Assembly (NCBI GenBank): GCA_036677425.1
Contig: JARFVT010000013.1
Span: 2,073,122-2,137,121 of the forward strand
Source of the DNA: JARFVT01 sp036677425
GTDB lineage: Bacteria > Pseudomonadota > Alphaproteobacteria > UBA8366 > Aestuariispiraceae
Length of the DNA: 64,000 nucleotides
Reading direction: 5' to 3'
Position numbers and translations under genes: made by a program. How positions within the stretch are numbered: position 1 is the stretch's first letter; every line of letters begins with the position of its first letter. The notes beneath the pieces were generated by a model. That model saw only the letters and a program-made list of their open reading frames with translations. It was not told where the DNA came from and made no database searches. Below are positions 9,914 to 18,714 of the stretch, in pieces.

Positions 9914-11815
9914 TTATTTTTCCATAGGATAACCAATTTTTCCCAAATCTGTGGTTATCTCGTTCAATATGATTGGATCATCGATAGTTGCAGGAATTTT
10001 ATAATCTACCCCATCGGCAATTTTTGCGATGGTGGAGCGTAGTATTTTACCCGATCTGGTCTTAGGTAACCTTTTAACTACACTGACCAATTTAAAGGCG
10101 GCAACGGGGCCAATTTTTTCTCGTACCAGCTTGATAGTTTCTTTGCAAATATCATCATGGCTACGATCAACATCTGATTTTAATACTAAAAATCCCATTG
10201 GCAATTGACCTTTAAGCTTATCGGCAACCCCTAATACAGCGCATTCGGCCACGTCTGGATGGGCGGCTAGAACCTCCTCCATTCCACCAGTTGATAATCG
10301 ATGCCCCGCGACATTGATAATATCATCGGTGCGGCTCATTACATATAGATAGCCATCGGCGTCCATATAACCCGCATCACCCGTTTCATAAAAACTAGGA
10401 AATTCCCGCATATAGCTTTCAAGAAAGCGATCATCAGCATTATGTAATGTTGGCAAACATCCAGGCGGCAGTGGCAATTTAATACAAATAGCCCCCATTT
10501 CACCGCGTGGAACTTCATCGCCCTCCAATGTTAATACCCTAATATCATAACCAGGAACTGCCTTTGTTGGTGAACCTGGTTTTATAGGTAACGCCTCAAT
10601 TCCAAGGCAGTTTGCAGCGACAGGCCATCCAGTTTCCGTTTGCCACCAATGATCGATAACTGGTATTTTCAACATATCTTGTGCCCAGAAAAGCGTATCA
10701 GGATCACATCGTTCACCAGCCAAAAATAATGCCCTAAATTTGGATAAATCATATTTTTTGATAAATTCACCATTGGGGTCTTCTTTGCGAATGGCACGAA
10801 ATGCGGTTGGCGCGGTAAATAATGTGGTAACGCCATATTCCTCAATAACCCGCCAAAATGTACCCGCATCGGGCGTACCAATTGGTTTCCCTTCAAATAA
10901 AACCGTGGTGCAGCCTTTTAATAATGGGCCATAGACGATATATGAATGACCAACGACCCAACCAACATCAGATGCAGCCCAAAAAACTTCACCTGCTTCG
11001 ACATTATAAATATTGCCCATTGACCAATGCAATGCAACCATATTGCCGCCATTATCACGTATTACACCTTTTGGCTGTCCTGTTGTGCCAGAAGTATATA
11101 AAATATACAGCGGGTCGGTGGCCTTGACCGCAACACAGGCGGCTGGCTTTGCCTTGGCACAGCCTTCATGCCAATCAATATCACGGCCTTTAATTAAATC
11201 GCATATTTGTTGCTCACGCTGGACTATTATTATTTTTTCAACAATATTTGGCGCAATCATTAATGCTTCATCAAGAATTGGTTTATAGGCAATAACCCGC
11301 CCCGGTTCGATACCACATGATGCTGATAAAATAACCTTTGGTTTGCAATCTAAAATTCTTGTGGCCAATTCATTGGGGGCAAAACCGCCAAATACCACGG
11401 AATGCACCGCGCCAATCCGCGCGCAAGCCAACATACCGATGGCGGCTTCGGGTATCATCGGCATATATAAAATAACTACATCGCCCTTGCCCACGCCAAA
11501 ATCTTTTAACATACCAGCGCAAAGAGCAACTTGATCGAGTAATTCTTGATAGGTAAATTGTTTTTTTACATTGGTTATCGGGCTATCATAAATAATGGCG
11601 GTTTGATCTGCCTTGCCATTTTTTACATGACGGTCAAGCGCATTATAACATGTATTGCATGTAGCACCAGAAAACCAGCTATAGAAATCAGGCGCACGGC
11701 TTATATCCAAAACCTTGTCCCATGGCATTATCCAATCAATTTCCTCTGCTGCCTTTGCCCAAAAACCTTCCCTATCTTCCATGCTATATTGATACTCTAT
11801 ATCAAATTTCCCCAT
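9914..11815 (-). CDS. prpE: Propionyl-CoA synthetase PrpE
   Basis: Acyl-adenylate-forming enzyme that activates propionate (and to some extent acetate) with ATP and CoA. The N-terminus (SMEDREGFWAKAAEEIDW, then the WFSGATCNTCYNALDRH region) matches PrpE rather than Acs. The AMP-binding motif YTSGTTGQPKG and the C-terminal lysine motif LPKTRSGKILRS are intact. The frame is open from 11833, but the ATG at 11815 has GGAGG six bases upstream and is chosen. A palindrome sits just upstream (11848-11867). Together with the phasin it hints at short-chain acyl-CoA or PHA metabolism, which is inference. Confidence 0.92.
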   Translation of the reverse strand: MGKFDIEYQYSMEDREGFWAKAAEEIDWIMPWDKVLDISRAPDFYSWFSGATCNTCYNALDRHVKNGKADQTAIIYDSPITNVKKQFTYQELLDQVALCAGMLKDFGVGKGDVVILYMPMIPEAAIGMLACARIGAVHSVVFGGFAPNELATRILDCKPKVILSASCGIEPGRVIAYKPILDEALMIAPNIVEKIIIVQREQQICDLIKGRDIDWHEGCAKAKPAACVAVKATDPLYILYTSGTTGQPKGVIRDNGGNMVALHWSMGNIYNVEAGEVFWAASDVGWVVGHSYIVYGPLLKGCTTVLFEGKPIGTPDAGTFWRVIEEYGVTTLFTAPTAFRAIRKEDPNGEFIKKYDLSKFRALFLAGERCDPDTLFWAQDMLKIPVIDHWWQTETGWPVAANCLGIEALPIKPGSPTKAVPGYDIRVLTLEGDEVPRGEMGAICIKLPLPPGCLPTLHNADDRFLESYMREFPSFYETGDAGYMDADGYLYVMSRTDDIINVAGHRLSTGGMEEVLAAHPDVAECAVLGVADKLKGQLPMGFLVLKSDVDRSHDDICKETIKLVREKIGPVAAFKLVSVVKRLPKTRSGKILRSTIAKIADGVDYKIPATIDDPIILNEITTDLGKIGYPMEK

Positions 11816-11847
11816 AACCAGCCTCCATACCATTAATTAATTGCTTA

Positions 11848-11867
11848 ACCATACGTATGCGTATGGT
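11848..11867. promoter_or_regulatory. Palindrome upstream of prpE, possible operator
   Basis: Eight-base arms ACCATACG and CGTATGGT with a four-base spacer, 33 bases upstream of the chosen prpE start. Symmetry, size and position suit a dimeric regulator's operator, but no cognate regulator is identifiable here and no second copy was noticed in the window. Confidence 0.4.
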
Positions 11868-11997
11868 AACGAGATAAGTGATCCATGTCAAGATCACAGT
11901 AAAAGCAAATATATTTGTAATGTTTTATGGCAAAATACCATATAATCATTTAATCATATATAATCATTATGTAATTTACTAAGAAAGTCATAATATT

Positions 11998-13212
11998 ATG
12001 AAAAATTATTTAAAGTCCTTTCCAGATAGAAATGGTAATTTTGGAAAATATGGCGGTGCCATATTGCCACCACCATTAGTGCCGCATTTTAAAAAAATTG
12101 CCCAAGCATATGATCGTTTATCAAAATCAGCAGAGTTTTTAAATGAATTACGCTATATTAGAAAGCATTTTCAAGGTAGGCCAACGCCAATTAGTTATTT
12201 GAAAAATATCTCTGAAGATATTGGTGGCGCACAAATTTATGCCAAACGCGAAGATTTAAACCATAGCGGTGCACATAAATTAAACCATTGCATGGCCGAA
12301 GGCCTGCTTGCCAAGCATATGGGCAAAAAGAAACTTATTGCCGAAACTGGTGCTGGTCAACATGGTGTTGCCTTGGCAACAGCGGCGGCATATTTTGGCC
12401 TTGAATGCGAAATACATATGGGCGAAATTGATATGGAAAAAGAACATCCCAATGTTATTCGCATGAAATTGCTTGGCGCAACGGTTGTTCCTGTTAATTT
12501 TGGCGCACGCACATTAAAAGAAGCCGTGGACAGCGCCTTTGGTTCATATATGGAACAAAGCGAAGATGCATTATTTGGCATTGGTTCGGTTGTAGGTCCG
12601 CATCCATTTCCGATGATGGTTCGTAATTTTCAAAAAGTTGTTGGGCTTGAGGCCAGAGACCAATTTTTAGAAATGACCGATGAATTGCCCGACCATGTTA
12701 TTGCCTGTGTTGGTGGTGGATCGAATGCAATGGGATTATTTAGCGGTTTTATTGAAGATGAGCATGTCAAGCTATATGGGGTTGAACCATTAGGAACATC
12801 AGAAAAATTGGGTGATCATGCAGCGACCATAACATATGGCGAAGATGGCGATATTCATGGTTTCAAAACAATCCTGTTAAAAGATAAGAATGGCGAGCCA
12901 GCGCCAGTTCATTCGATCGCAAGTGGGTTGGATTACCCTGGAATTGGCCCTGAACACGCCTATTTACATTCCATCGGCAAAGTTAATTATGCCGCCGTTA
13001 GCGACGATGAAACCCTCGCTGCTTTTTATAGATTAAGCAGACGCGAAGGCATTATTCCCGCACTTGAATCAGCACATGCCATCGCCTATGCCATGAAAAT
13101 TGCAAAGGATATGCCAGGCGAAACCATATTGATAAATCTTTCTGGGCGCGGCGATAAAGATTTGGACTATGTTACTAATACATTTGGCTTTGGCGGTAAT
13201 AATAACGAATAA
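11998..13212 (+). CDS. TrpB-like PLP enzyme, second copy outside the trp operon
   Basis: A 404-residue homologue of the tryptophan synthase beta chain. It keeps the PLP lysine context (REDLNHSGAHKLNH), the catalytic AETGAGQHG and the phosphate-binding GGGSNAMGLF. It differs clearly from the canonical TrpB encoded at 41.6 kb: GAHKLNH in place of GSHKINN, a MEKEHPNVIRMKLLG stretch and a different C-terminus. It is not next to trpA, so it may act alone as an indole-scavenging Trp synthase or on another substrate. It is followed by a terminator. Fold and PLP dependence are secure; the substrate is unknown. Confidence 0.85.
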   Translation: MKNYLKSFPDRNGNFGKYGGAILPPPLVPHFKKIAQAYDRLSKSAEFLNELRYIRKHFQGRPTPISYLKNISEDIGGAQIYAKREDLNHSGAHKLNHCMAEGLLAKHMGKKKLIAETGAGQHGVALATAAAYFGLECEIHMGEIDMEKEHPNVIRMKLLGATVVPVNFGARTLKEAVDSAFGSYMEQSEDALFGIGSVVGPHPFPMMVRNFQKVVGLEARDQFLEMTDELPDHVIACVGGGSNAMGLFSGFIEDEHVKLYGVEPLGTSEKLGDHAATITYGEDGDIHGFKTILLKDKNGEPAPVHSIASGLDYPGIGPEHAYLHSIGKVNYAAVSDDETLAAFYRLSRREGIIPALESAHAIAYAMKIAKDMPGETILINLSGRGDKDLDYVTNTFGFGGNNNE

Positions 13213-13278
13213 ACTAAAATAATTATTAATTAATAATTAGTAATTAATAATTAATAATTAATTAAACTAAAATAATTA
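13211..13278. repeat. 15-bp direct repeat flanking a TAATTAATAAT tract
   Basis: The sequence AAACTAAAATAATTA occurs at 13211-13225 (overlapping the stop codon of the TrpB-like gene) and again at 13264-13278. Between them lies a simple TAATTAATAAT-type repeat. It looks like local slippage or duplication rather than a mobile element. Confidence 0.6.
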
Positions 13279-13280
13279 AG

Positions 13281-13314
13281 ATCACTTGGACATATATGTC
13301 TGAGTGATTTTTTT
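13281..13314 (+). terminator. Terminator after the TrpB-like gene
   Basis: Arms ATCACT and AGTGAT enclose an inner dyad GACAT-AT-ATGTC, followed by six more T residues. It is positioned about 70 bases after the TrpB-like stop codon and separates it from the periplasmic binding protein gene. Confidence 0.8.
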
Positions 13315-13391
13315 AATTCATAGTTATAATTTCACGTTAAAATATTTATATTTTCAAACATATGAATGGCTATATTAAACGAGGAAATTAT

Positions 13392-14279
13392 ATGACTAGC
13401 ATACTAACAAAATTTAATTTTTTTATTAACATTATATTTTTAATTGCCATATTATTTTACTTTACAAATAATGCCTATGCGATTGAAAGGATAATTATCA
13501 ACCCAAATATATCGAATAATGATATACGAAATATTTATCCAAACTTATTATTGCAAGAGGCGCTTAAGCGCAGTGAAGATAAATATGAGCCATTTATTAT
13601 TCAACAATATCCCGCTGCCCTGTCCCGTCATCGGGCTTTAGCAAAAATTATTTCGGGCGAAATTAGTGTCTATGAAGCCGCAACCATAGATGAATGGGAA
13701 GATAAAACCATTGCAATTCGGATACCATTAAGAAAAGGAATTCAAGGCTACCGCATATTTTTTATTCGTAAAAAAGATCAACATCTATTTGATAAAATTA
13801 ATAAATTTGATGATTTACATAAATATAATATGGGTTCAGGAGTACAATGGAGCGTAACAAAGGCTATGCGCAAATTAAATATACCAGTATTTGGCAGCGT
13901 CGAATATGAACCATTATTCAAAATGTTAATGGCATCAAGATTCGATTATTTTCCTCGGGGAATTAATGAAATTTTTTCCGAATATAAAAACCGCCGCTAT
14001 AAATTGATCAATTTAGCAATAGAACAAAATATTGCTATTTATATACCATTACCAACATATTTCTTTGTAACGCCGAAAGAGCCAGAATTAGCAAAAAGAA
14101 TAAGAAATGGCCTGCTAGAAATGATAGAAGACGGAGGTTTTGATAAAATATTTTATAAATTTCATAACGACCAAATCCAACAGGCAAAGCTTGATAAACG
14201 GAAAATATTTCGAATTGCAAATTTAAACTTGCCAGCCATGACCCCGCTTGATGTGGAAAAATATTGGTATAAACCATAA
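13392..14279 (+). CDS. Periplasmic substrate-binding-like protein (SBP_bac_3 type), no transporter genes nearby
   Basis: A secreted protein with an N-terminal hydrophobic signal segment (about 11-33) and a family 3 solute-binding-like fold. There is no permease or ATPase beside it, so it is more likely a sensory or orphan binding protein than part of an uptake system. The frame is open from 13362, but the ATG at 13392 has GAGGAAAT upstream and starts the signal peptide directly. A chemoreceptor gene follows after about 108 bases on the same strand, and the pair may act together. Ligand unknown. Confidence 0.75.
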   Translation: MTSILTKFNFFINIIFLIAILFYFTNNAYAIERIIINPNISNNDIRNIYPNLLLQEALKRSEDKYEPFIIQQYPAALSRHRALAKIISGEISVYEAATIDEWEDKTIAIRIPLRKGIQGYRIFFIRKKDQHLFDKINKFDDLHKYNMGSGVQWSVTKAMRKLNIPVFGSVEYEPLFKMLMASRFDYFPRGINEIFSEYKNRRYKLINLAIEQNIAIYIPLPTYFFVTPKEPELAKRIRNGLLEMIEDGGFDKIFYKFHNDQIQQAKLDKRKIFRIANLNLPAMTPLDVEKYWYKP

Positions 14280-14387
14280 CAGTCATTTTATCAGCGCTAA
14301 CAAATATACAATAATCACCTAATTATTTATGGCGTTATATTAACAACAATAAAAATATCTTGGTGATTTGATTTAAGGGTAATTATT

Positions 14388-16208
14388 ATGACAATAAAAA
14401 ACATATTGAGCTTACTTTTAGCGATAAACATAACCATTCTTTTCTTTGTTGGTTTTGCATATTTTTCATATAAAACGGCACAAGATAAAGTTAGTAATAG
14501 CTATAAAAATCAATTTCAATCTTATTTATTGGCAGATGAATTACGCCAAAGTTCTGATGATTTAACAAGGTTAGGCCGAACATATGCACTTACTGGCAAC
14601 ATAAAATATGAAAAACAATATTTTAATATTCTCAATAGAAGAAATGGTAAGAAAGCTCGACCAGAAGATTATCACCGTATTTATTGGGATTTATATACTA
14701 TAAATATGAAAAAACCACGCCCAGATAGCAAATTAAAAATCTCGCTAACAGAATTAATGAAACAAGCAAATTTCAGCAACGAAGAATTTAATTTTTTAGA
14801 GCAGGCAACTAATAATTCAAATGGCTTGGTGAAGCTTGAAATTGAGGCAATGAACGCTGTAAAGGGCTTATTTAAAGATAGCTATGGGGAATATACAACA
14901 AAAGGCGATGCCAATTTTGCTCTCGCTGGCAAATTATTGCATTCTATTGATTATCATAAATTTAAAGCCAATATAGTTACACCTCTCGATAAATTTTATC
15001 AATCATTAGAAAAACGTAGCAAACAACAAATTGCCACGGCAGAAGCCAATGGTAGAATATGGCAAATAACCTTATTAGCCATGATAGCATGTCTGGCTAC
15101 TGTCATGGCTATAACAGCATTTACTTGCTATAAACGTATCATATTACCGCTTCTTTCTATGAAAAATGCGATGAATAAAATTTCACAAAATGATTTAGAT
15201 ATTACAATACCAGCATTGGATAAAAATGATGAAATTGGCGAAATGGCAAAAGCCTTAGAAATATTTAAAATAGGGAGCATTGATAGAATTAAAATGGAAA
15301 AGGCCAAAAAAATAAAACAACGTCAAGATGAAGGTAGGTCTAAGCAGTTAAATGATATGAATAAACAATTCATTACACGTTTTGATAATGCTATATCTGA
15401 AATTTTTTCATATGTTTCATCCTTAAACGATAAAAGCAGTCAAATGTCTAATATTGTTTCCCAGTCAAAGGAACAAGCCCTGCATGTGGTTAATATTTCG
15501 CAATCAACATCATCCAATGTTGAAACTGTTACTGTTGCAACCCAAGAATTATCATCATCAATTGCGGAAATAGCTACCCAAGTAACAAAATCTGCAGATA
15601 TTATATCAAGCGCGGTCATTGAAACACAAGAAACAAATGTACAAGTTCAAGGTTTAAAAGAAGCAGCACAAAAAATAGACAAAGTAGTTTTGCTTATAAG
15701 TGAAATCGCCGATCAAACCAATTTATTAGCATTAAATGCAACCATCGAATCAGCGCGTGCGGGCGATGCTGGCAAAGGTTTTGCCGTTGTTGCATCAGAG
15801 GTAAAGAATCTTGCCAATGAAACGGCGCAAGCAACCGAAGAAATAAGCACTCAAATTAATGAAATACAAAATGCAACAGAAGATGCAATAAAATCTATAA
15901 CAAATATTGTTAAAACAATTGGTAATATCGACCGCATATCATCAAATATAGCCGCAGGTGTTGAACAGCAAGATGCCGCCACGAGAGATATTTCTAATAA
16001 TATTAAAAGCGCCGCAAATGGGTCATTGGATGTCAATAAGAATATAAAAACCATTGATATGTCTATTGATAAGATTAGCCAGATAAATTCTGATGTATCA
16101 TCATCATCTAAGGATATATTAGATAAATCAAATGAATTAAAAGAAATGTTGGGCAATTATATGAATGATATAAAATCTATTGATGATGCAAGATATGAAG
16201 CAGCATAA
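14388..16208 (+). CDS. Methyl-accepting chemotaxis protein
   Basis: Transmembrane chemoreceptor of 606 residues. The first membrane helix is at about 5-28, followed by a helical periplasmic domain (about 30-215, with LTRLGRTYALTGNIKYEKQY). The second membrane helix is at about 225-247, then a HAMP domain (about 250-300) and a signalling domain with the conserved hairpin tip (EIADQTNLLALNATIESARA). No CheR-docking pentapeptide is evident at the C-terminus. It implies chemotaxis machinery elsewhere in the genome. No che or fla genes are in the window. It lies behind the binding-protein gene and ahead of a bidirectional hairpin. Confidence 0.93.
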   Translation: MTIKNILSLLLAINITILFFVGFAYFSYKTAQDKVSNSYKNQFQSYLLADELRQSSDDLTRLGRTYALTGNIKYEKQYFNILNRRNGKKARPEDYHRIYWDLYTINMKKPRPDSKLKISLTELMKQANFSNEEFNFLEQATNNSNGLVKLEIEAMNAVKGLFKDSYGEYTTKGDANFALAGKLLHSIDYHKFKANIVTPLDKFYQSLEKRSKQQIATAEANGRIWQITLLAMIACLATVMAITAFTCYKRIILPLLSMKNAMNKISQNDLDITIPALDKNDEIGEMAKALEIFKIGSIDRIKMEKAKKIKQRQDEGRSKQLNDMNKQFITRFDNAISEIFSYVSSLNDKSSQMSNIVSQSKEQALHVVNISQSTSSNVETVTVATQELSSSIAEIATQVTKSADIISSAVIETQETNVQVQGLKEAAQKIDKVVLLISEIADQTNLLALNATIESARAGDAGKGFAVVASEVKNLANETAQATEEISTQINEIQNATEDAIKSITNIVKTIGNIDRISSNIAAGVEQQDAATRDISNNIKSAANGSLDVNKNIKTIDMSIDKISQINSDVSSSSKDILDKSNELKEMLGNYMNDIKSIDDARYEAA

Positions 16209-16214
16209 ATGGTT

Positions 16215-16248
16215 AAAAAAATGCCGGAAAACTAAAAGCTTTCCGGCA
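16215..16248 (-). terminator. Hairpin between the chemoreceptor and the RNA methyltransferase gene
   Basis: Nine-base arms TGCCGGAAA and TTTCCGGCA (16222-16230 and 16240-16248). The run of seven A at 16215-16221 makes a U tract on the minus-strand transcript, so the best reading is a terminator for the minus-strand rlmD-type gene, with possible action on the chemoreceptor message. Confidence 0.75.
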
Positions 16249-16266
16249 AGTTGAACAGGGAGACTT

Positions 16267-16289
16267 CACATTTGTAAAATACATATGTG
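16267..16289. repeat. Small imperfect inverted repeat
   Basis: Ten-base arms CACATTTGTA and TACATATGTG with one mismatch and a three-base loop. It sits in the 16.2-16.46 kb gap between convergent genes. It may be part of the termination region; no other function can be argued. Confidence 0.35.
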
Positions 16290-16464
16290 GGATATATCAA
16301 GCCACACAATCGTCAAGATTAAATCAGATTGGGGCGATTATCCAAAATTGCTGCATCGCAACAACCAAGTATTATTTATATATTATTTTACTTATTAAAT
16401 TTAAAGAGGTAATTAAACAATGCGGATATGCAAAAATTGCATGGCTTAAAATCAAACCATTAAT

Positions 16465-17727
16465 TTACCTACTAAGGATGACTAATGCTTCCACATGAAA
16501 CGACCATGTAAATTGATCAATCGGCGTGATTGATCTTATTTTATAGCCGCCAGTCGCCAAAATTTGCAAATCACGCGCTAAGCTCGCAGGATTACAAGAT
16601 ACCGCAATTATTTTTTTAACATCGCTTTTCGCCAAAATTTTGGCCTGCGCCATTGCACCAATACGCGGCGGGTCAAAAACAACAGCATCAAATTTATTTA
16701 ATTCATCAACCCCAAGTGGGTTCTTTGCCAAATCCCTAATTTCCGTTGTTATTCTTGTGCCACCAGCCGCCTTTCGCAAGGCATTTATTTGTGTATTTGC
16801 GCCATCAACTGCATGAATTTTTGGCTTATTAGAATTTTCAGCTATTGGGAATGTTAAACTGCCACAACCAGAATAAAGATGGGCAATTTTATCCGCATCA
16901 GCAACCGCACTTGCTACCAATGATGCTATTATGTCTTCGCCTGCCTTACTTGGTTGTAAAAACCCGCCCACTGGCAGAGCAATCTTATTTCCCCCAAAAT
17001 CAACCAATATATCATTCATTGCCACAATTGGTTCAATTAATCCATTGAGATCAATTGCCAACCGCGCAATCTCGTGGTTATGAGCGAAATCAGCTAAATC
17101 TAACCTCTCATCAAGACTTAGCCCTTTTAATTTTTTTAAATGAAAAGTAATATCCGCGCCATTTTCTGATAATGTTATCTGAATATCAAATGCATAGCCA
17201 AATGATGATATCATAGAACAAATTTTACGTAACGGTGTTAATAAATCATTAATTTTTTGATCGACAACATGGCATGATTGAATATCGATAATATTTTTAC
17301 TAGCCGCCATATTAAAACCAATAATAACCCGCCCGCGCAACCGTAAACAAGATAACCTCACCCGCCGCCTTAAGCCTGCATCTATTGAAATTGTTGGTTT
17401 GGTTAAACTTATCTCTGTATCATCAAAGCCTTTGCGCTTTAATGCTTCTATTATATTTTGACGTTTAAAGCTTGCAATATTTACATTATTTAAATGCTGT
17501 AATACGCAACCTCCACATTTTTTGAAATATTGACAGACAGGTGTTATGCGACCGCTGCTTGGTGTTATTATTTTATTAACAATACCAAAATGGCCATCAT
17601 TACGCCTTGGTCAGATAGTTACATCAATATTTTCACCGGGCAAGGCAAATGCGACATAAGTTTTTTCACCATTAATATGGGCAATTCCATCGCCACGCGC
17701 CCCTAGTTTTTCTATTTTTATTTCCAT
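16465..17727 (-). pseudogene. RlmD/RumA-type 23S rRNA (uracil-5)-methyltransferase interrupted by one in-frame TGA
   Basis: The full frame, from the ATG at 17727 to the stop at 16465, is 421 codons, which is normal for this SAM-dependent RNA methyltransferase family. Codon 39 (17611-17613) is TGA, inside the N-terminal TRAM domain. After it the homology resumes at once in the same frame: the iron-sulfur motif CQYFKKCGGC, a fourth Cys, the SAM-binding domain (HLYSGCGSLTFP) and the catalytic SCNPASLARDL. The TGA is followed by C, the leakiest known stop context. Either a single nonsense change, a sequence error or readthrough. A GTG downstream could start only a truncated protein. Confidence 0.85.
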
Positions 17728-17842
17728 ATTATAATTAATTACCCATTCGACATAATAAGATTAATTTTGTATAATTAGTTTATATATAATGAAATCACAT
17801 AATAAAATAAAGATAATCACTTAAAGTGAGGCATAAAAGAAA

Positions 17843-18667
17843 ATGTCATTTAACATAAAGTTTTGGGGCGTGCGTGGTTCAATCGCTTGCCCATCACCCA
17901 ACCATATTGGTTTTGGTGGTAATACTAGCTGTGTTGAAATGTCAGTCGGGGGTGAAAAATTTATATTTGATGCCGGCACAGGGATACGCAATCTCGGTAA
18001 ATGGTTATTAAAAGAAAATATCAAAACCGCCCATATAATGATGTCGCATACACATTGGGATCATATTAATGGCTTCCCATTCTTTACACCCGCCTTTGTT
18101 CCTGGAAAAACATTTAAGATTATGGCTGGTCATGTTATAGAAAAGGGTGGCATTAAAGAGGTATTGCGCGGGCAAATGTCCCAACCATTTTTTCCCGTAC
18201 CGTTGGAGGCAATGAATAAGCAGCTGCAATTTGAAGATTTTACTGCTGGCGATAGTCTTTCCATCTCGCCAGAGATAATAATACGTACAACAATGTTAAA
18301 TCACCCCAATGGGGCAACTGGTTACCGCGTTGAATATAAAGGAAAATCTGCATGTTATATAACTGATACTGAGCATATTCCAGGCATCCCTGATCAAAAT
18401 ATTCTAGCGCTCATCGAAGGAGCAGATCTAGTAATTTATGATTCAACCTATACAGAAGAAGAGTTTCCATCAAAACTTGGCTGGGGGCATTCAACATGGG
18501 AAGAAGGGGTTAAATTATGCAAAATGGCTAACGTAAAAAAACTAGCTATTTTTCATCATGACCCTGAACATGAAGATGATTTTATGGCTAATATTGAAAT
18601 AAAAGCCCATGAGAAATGGCATGGTGCTTTCGTCGCACGCGAAAATATGTCAATTAATTTATTATAA
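17843..18667 (+). CDS. MBL-fold metallohydrolase, PhnP/cyclic phosphodiesterase-like
   Basis: A 274-residue metallo-beta-lactamase-fold hydrolase with the metal motif HTHWDH (about residues 70-75) and later His/Asp ligands (ITDTEH, ADLVIYDSTY). The N-terminus FWGVRGSIACPSPNHIGFGGN is typical of the PhnP-like group that includes cyclic phosphodiesterases. It lies 48 bases before a GAF/HD-GYP gene on the same strand, and both may act on phosphodiester second messengers. The substrate is not known. Confidence 0.82.
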   Translation: MSFNIKFWGVRGSIACPSPNHIGFGGNTSCVEMSVGGEKFIFDAGTGIRNLGKWLLKENIKTAHIMMSHTHWDHINGFPFFTPAFVPGKTFKIMAGHVIEKGGIKEVLRGQMSQPFFPVPLEAMNKQLQFEDFTAGDSLSISPEIIIRTTMLNHPNGATGYRVEYKGKSACYITDTEHIPGIPDQNILALIEGADLVIYDSTYTEEEFPSKLGWGHSTWEEGVKLCKMANVKKLAIFHHDPEHEDDFMANIEIKAHEKWHGAFVARENMSINLL

Positions 18668-18714
18668 TATTTAATTTAATTACTAGACCCGTTATTGCGC
18701 AACCAGAGAAAAAC

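Noticed and set aside
11998..13212. That the second trpB is a recent duplicate of the operon copy
   Set aside because: The two proteins differ across most of their length, including active-site flanks, so this is an old paralogue.
13211..13278. Insertion-sequence footprint
   Set aside because: The 15-base repeats flank only simple A/T repeat sequence; no inverted ends or transposase remnant.
16209..16464. Possible structured RNA between the chemoreceptor and the methyltransferase gene
   Set aside because: Only a terminator-like hairpin and a small imperfect repeat can be supported; the rest has no consistent pairing that I could see.
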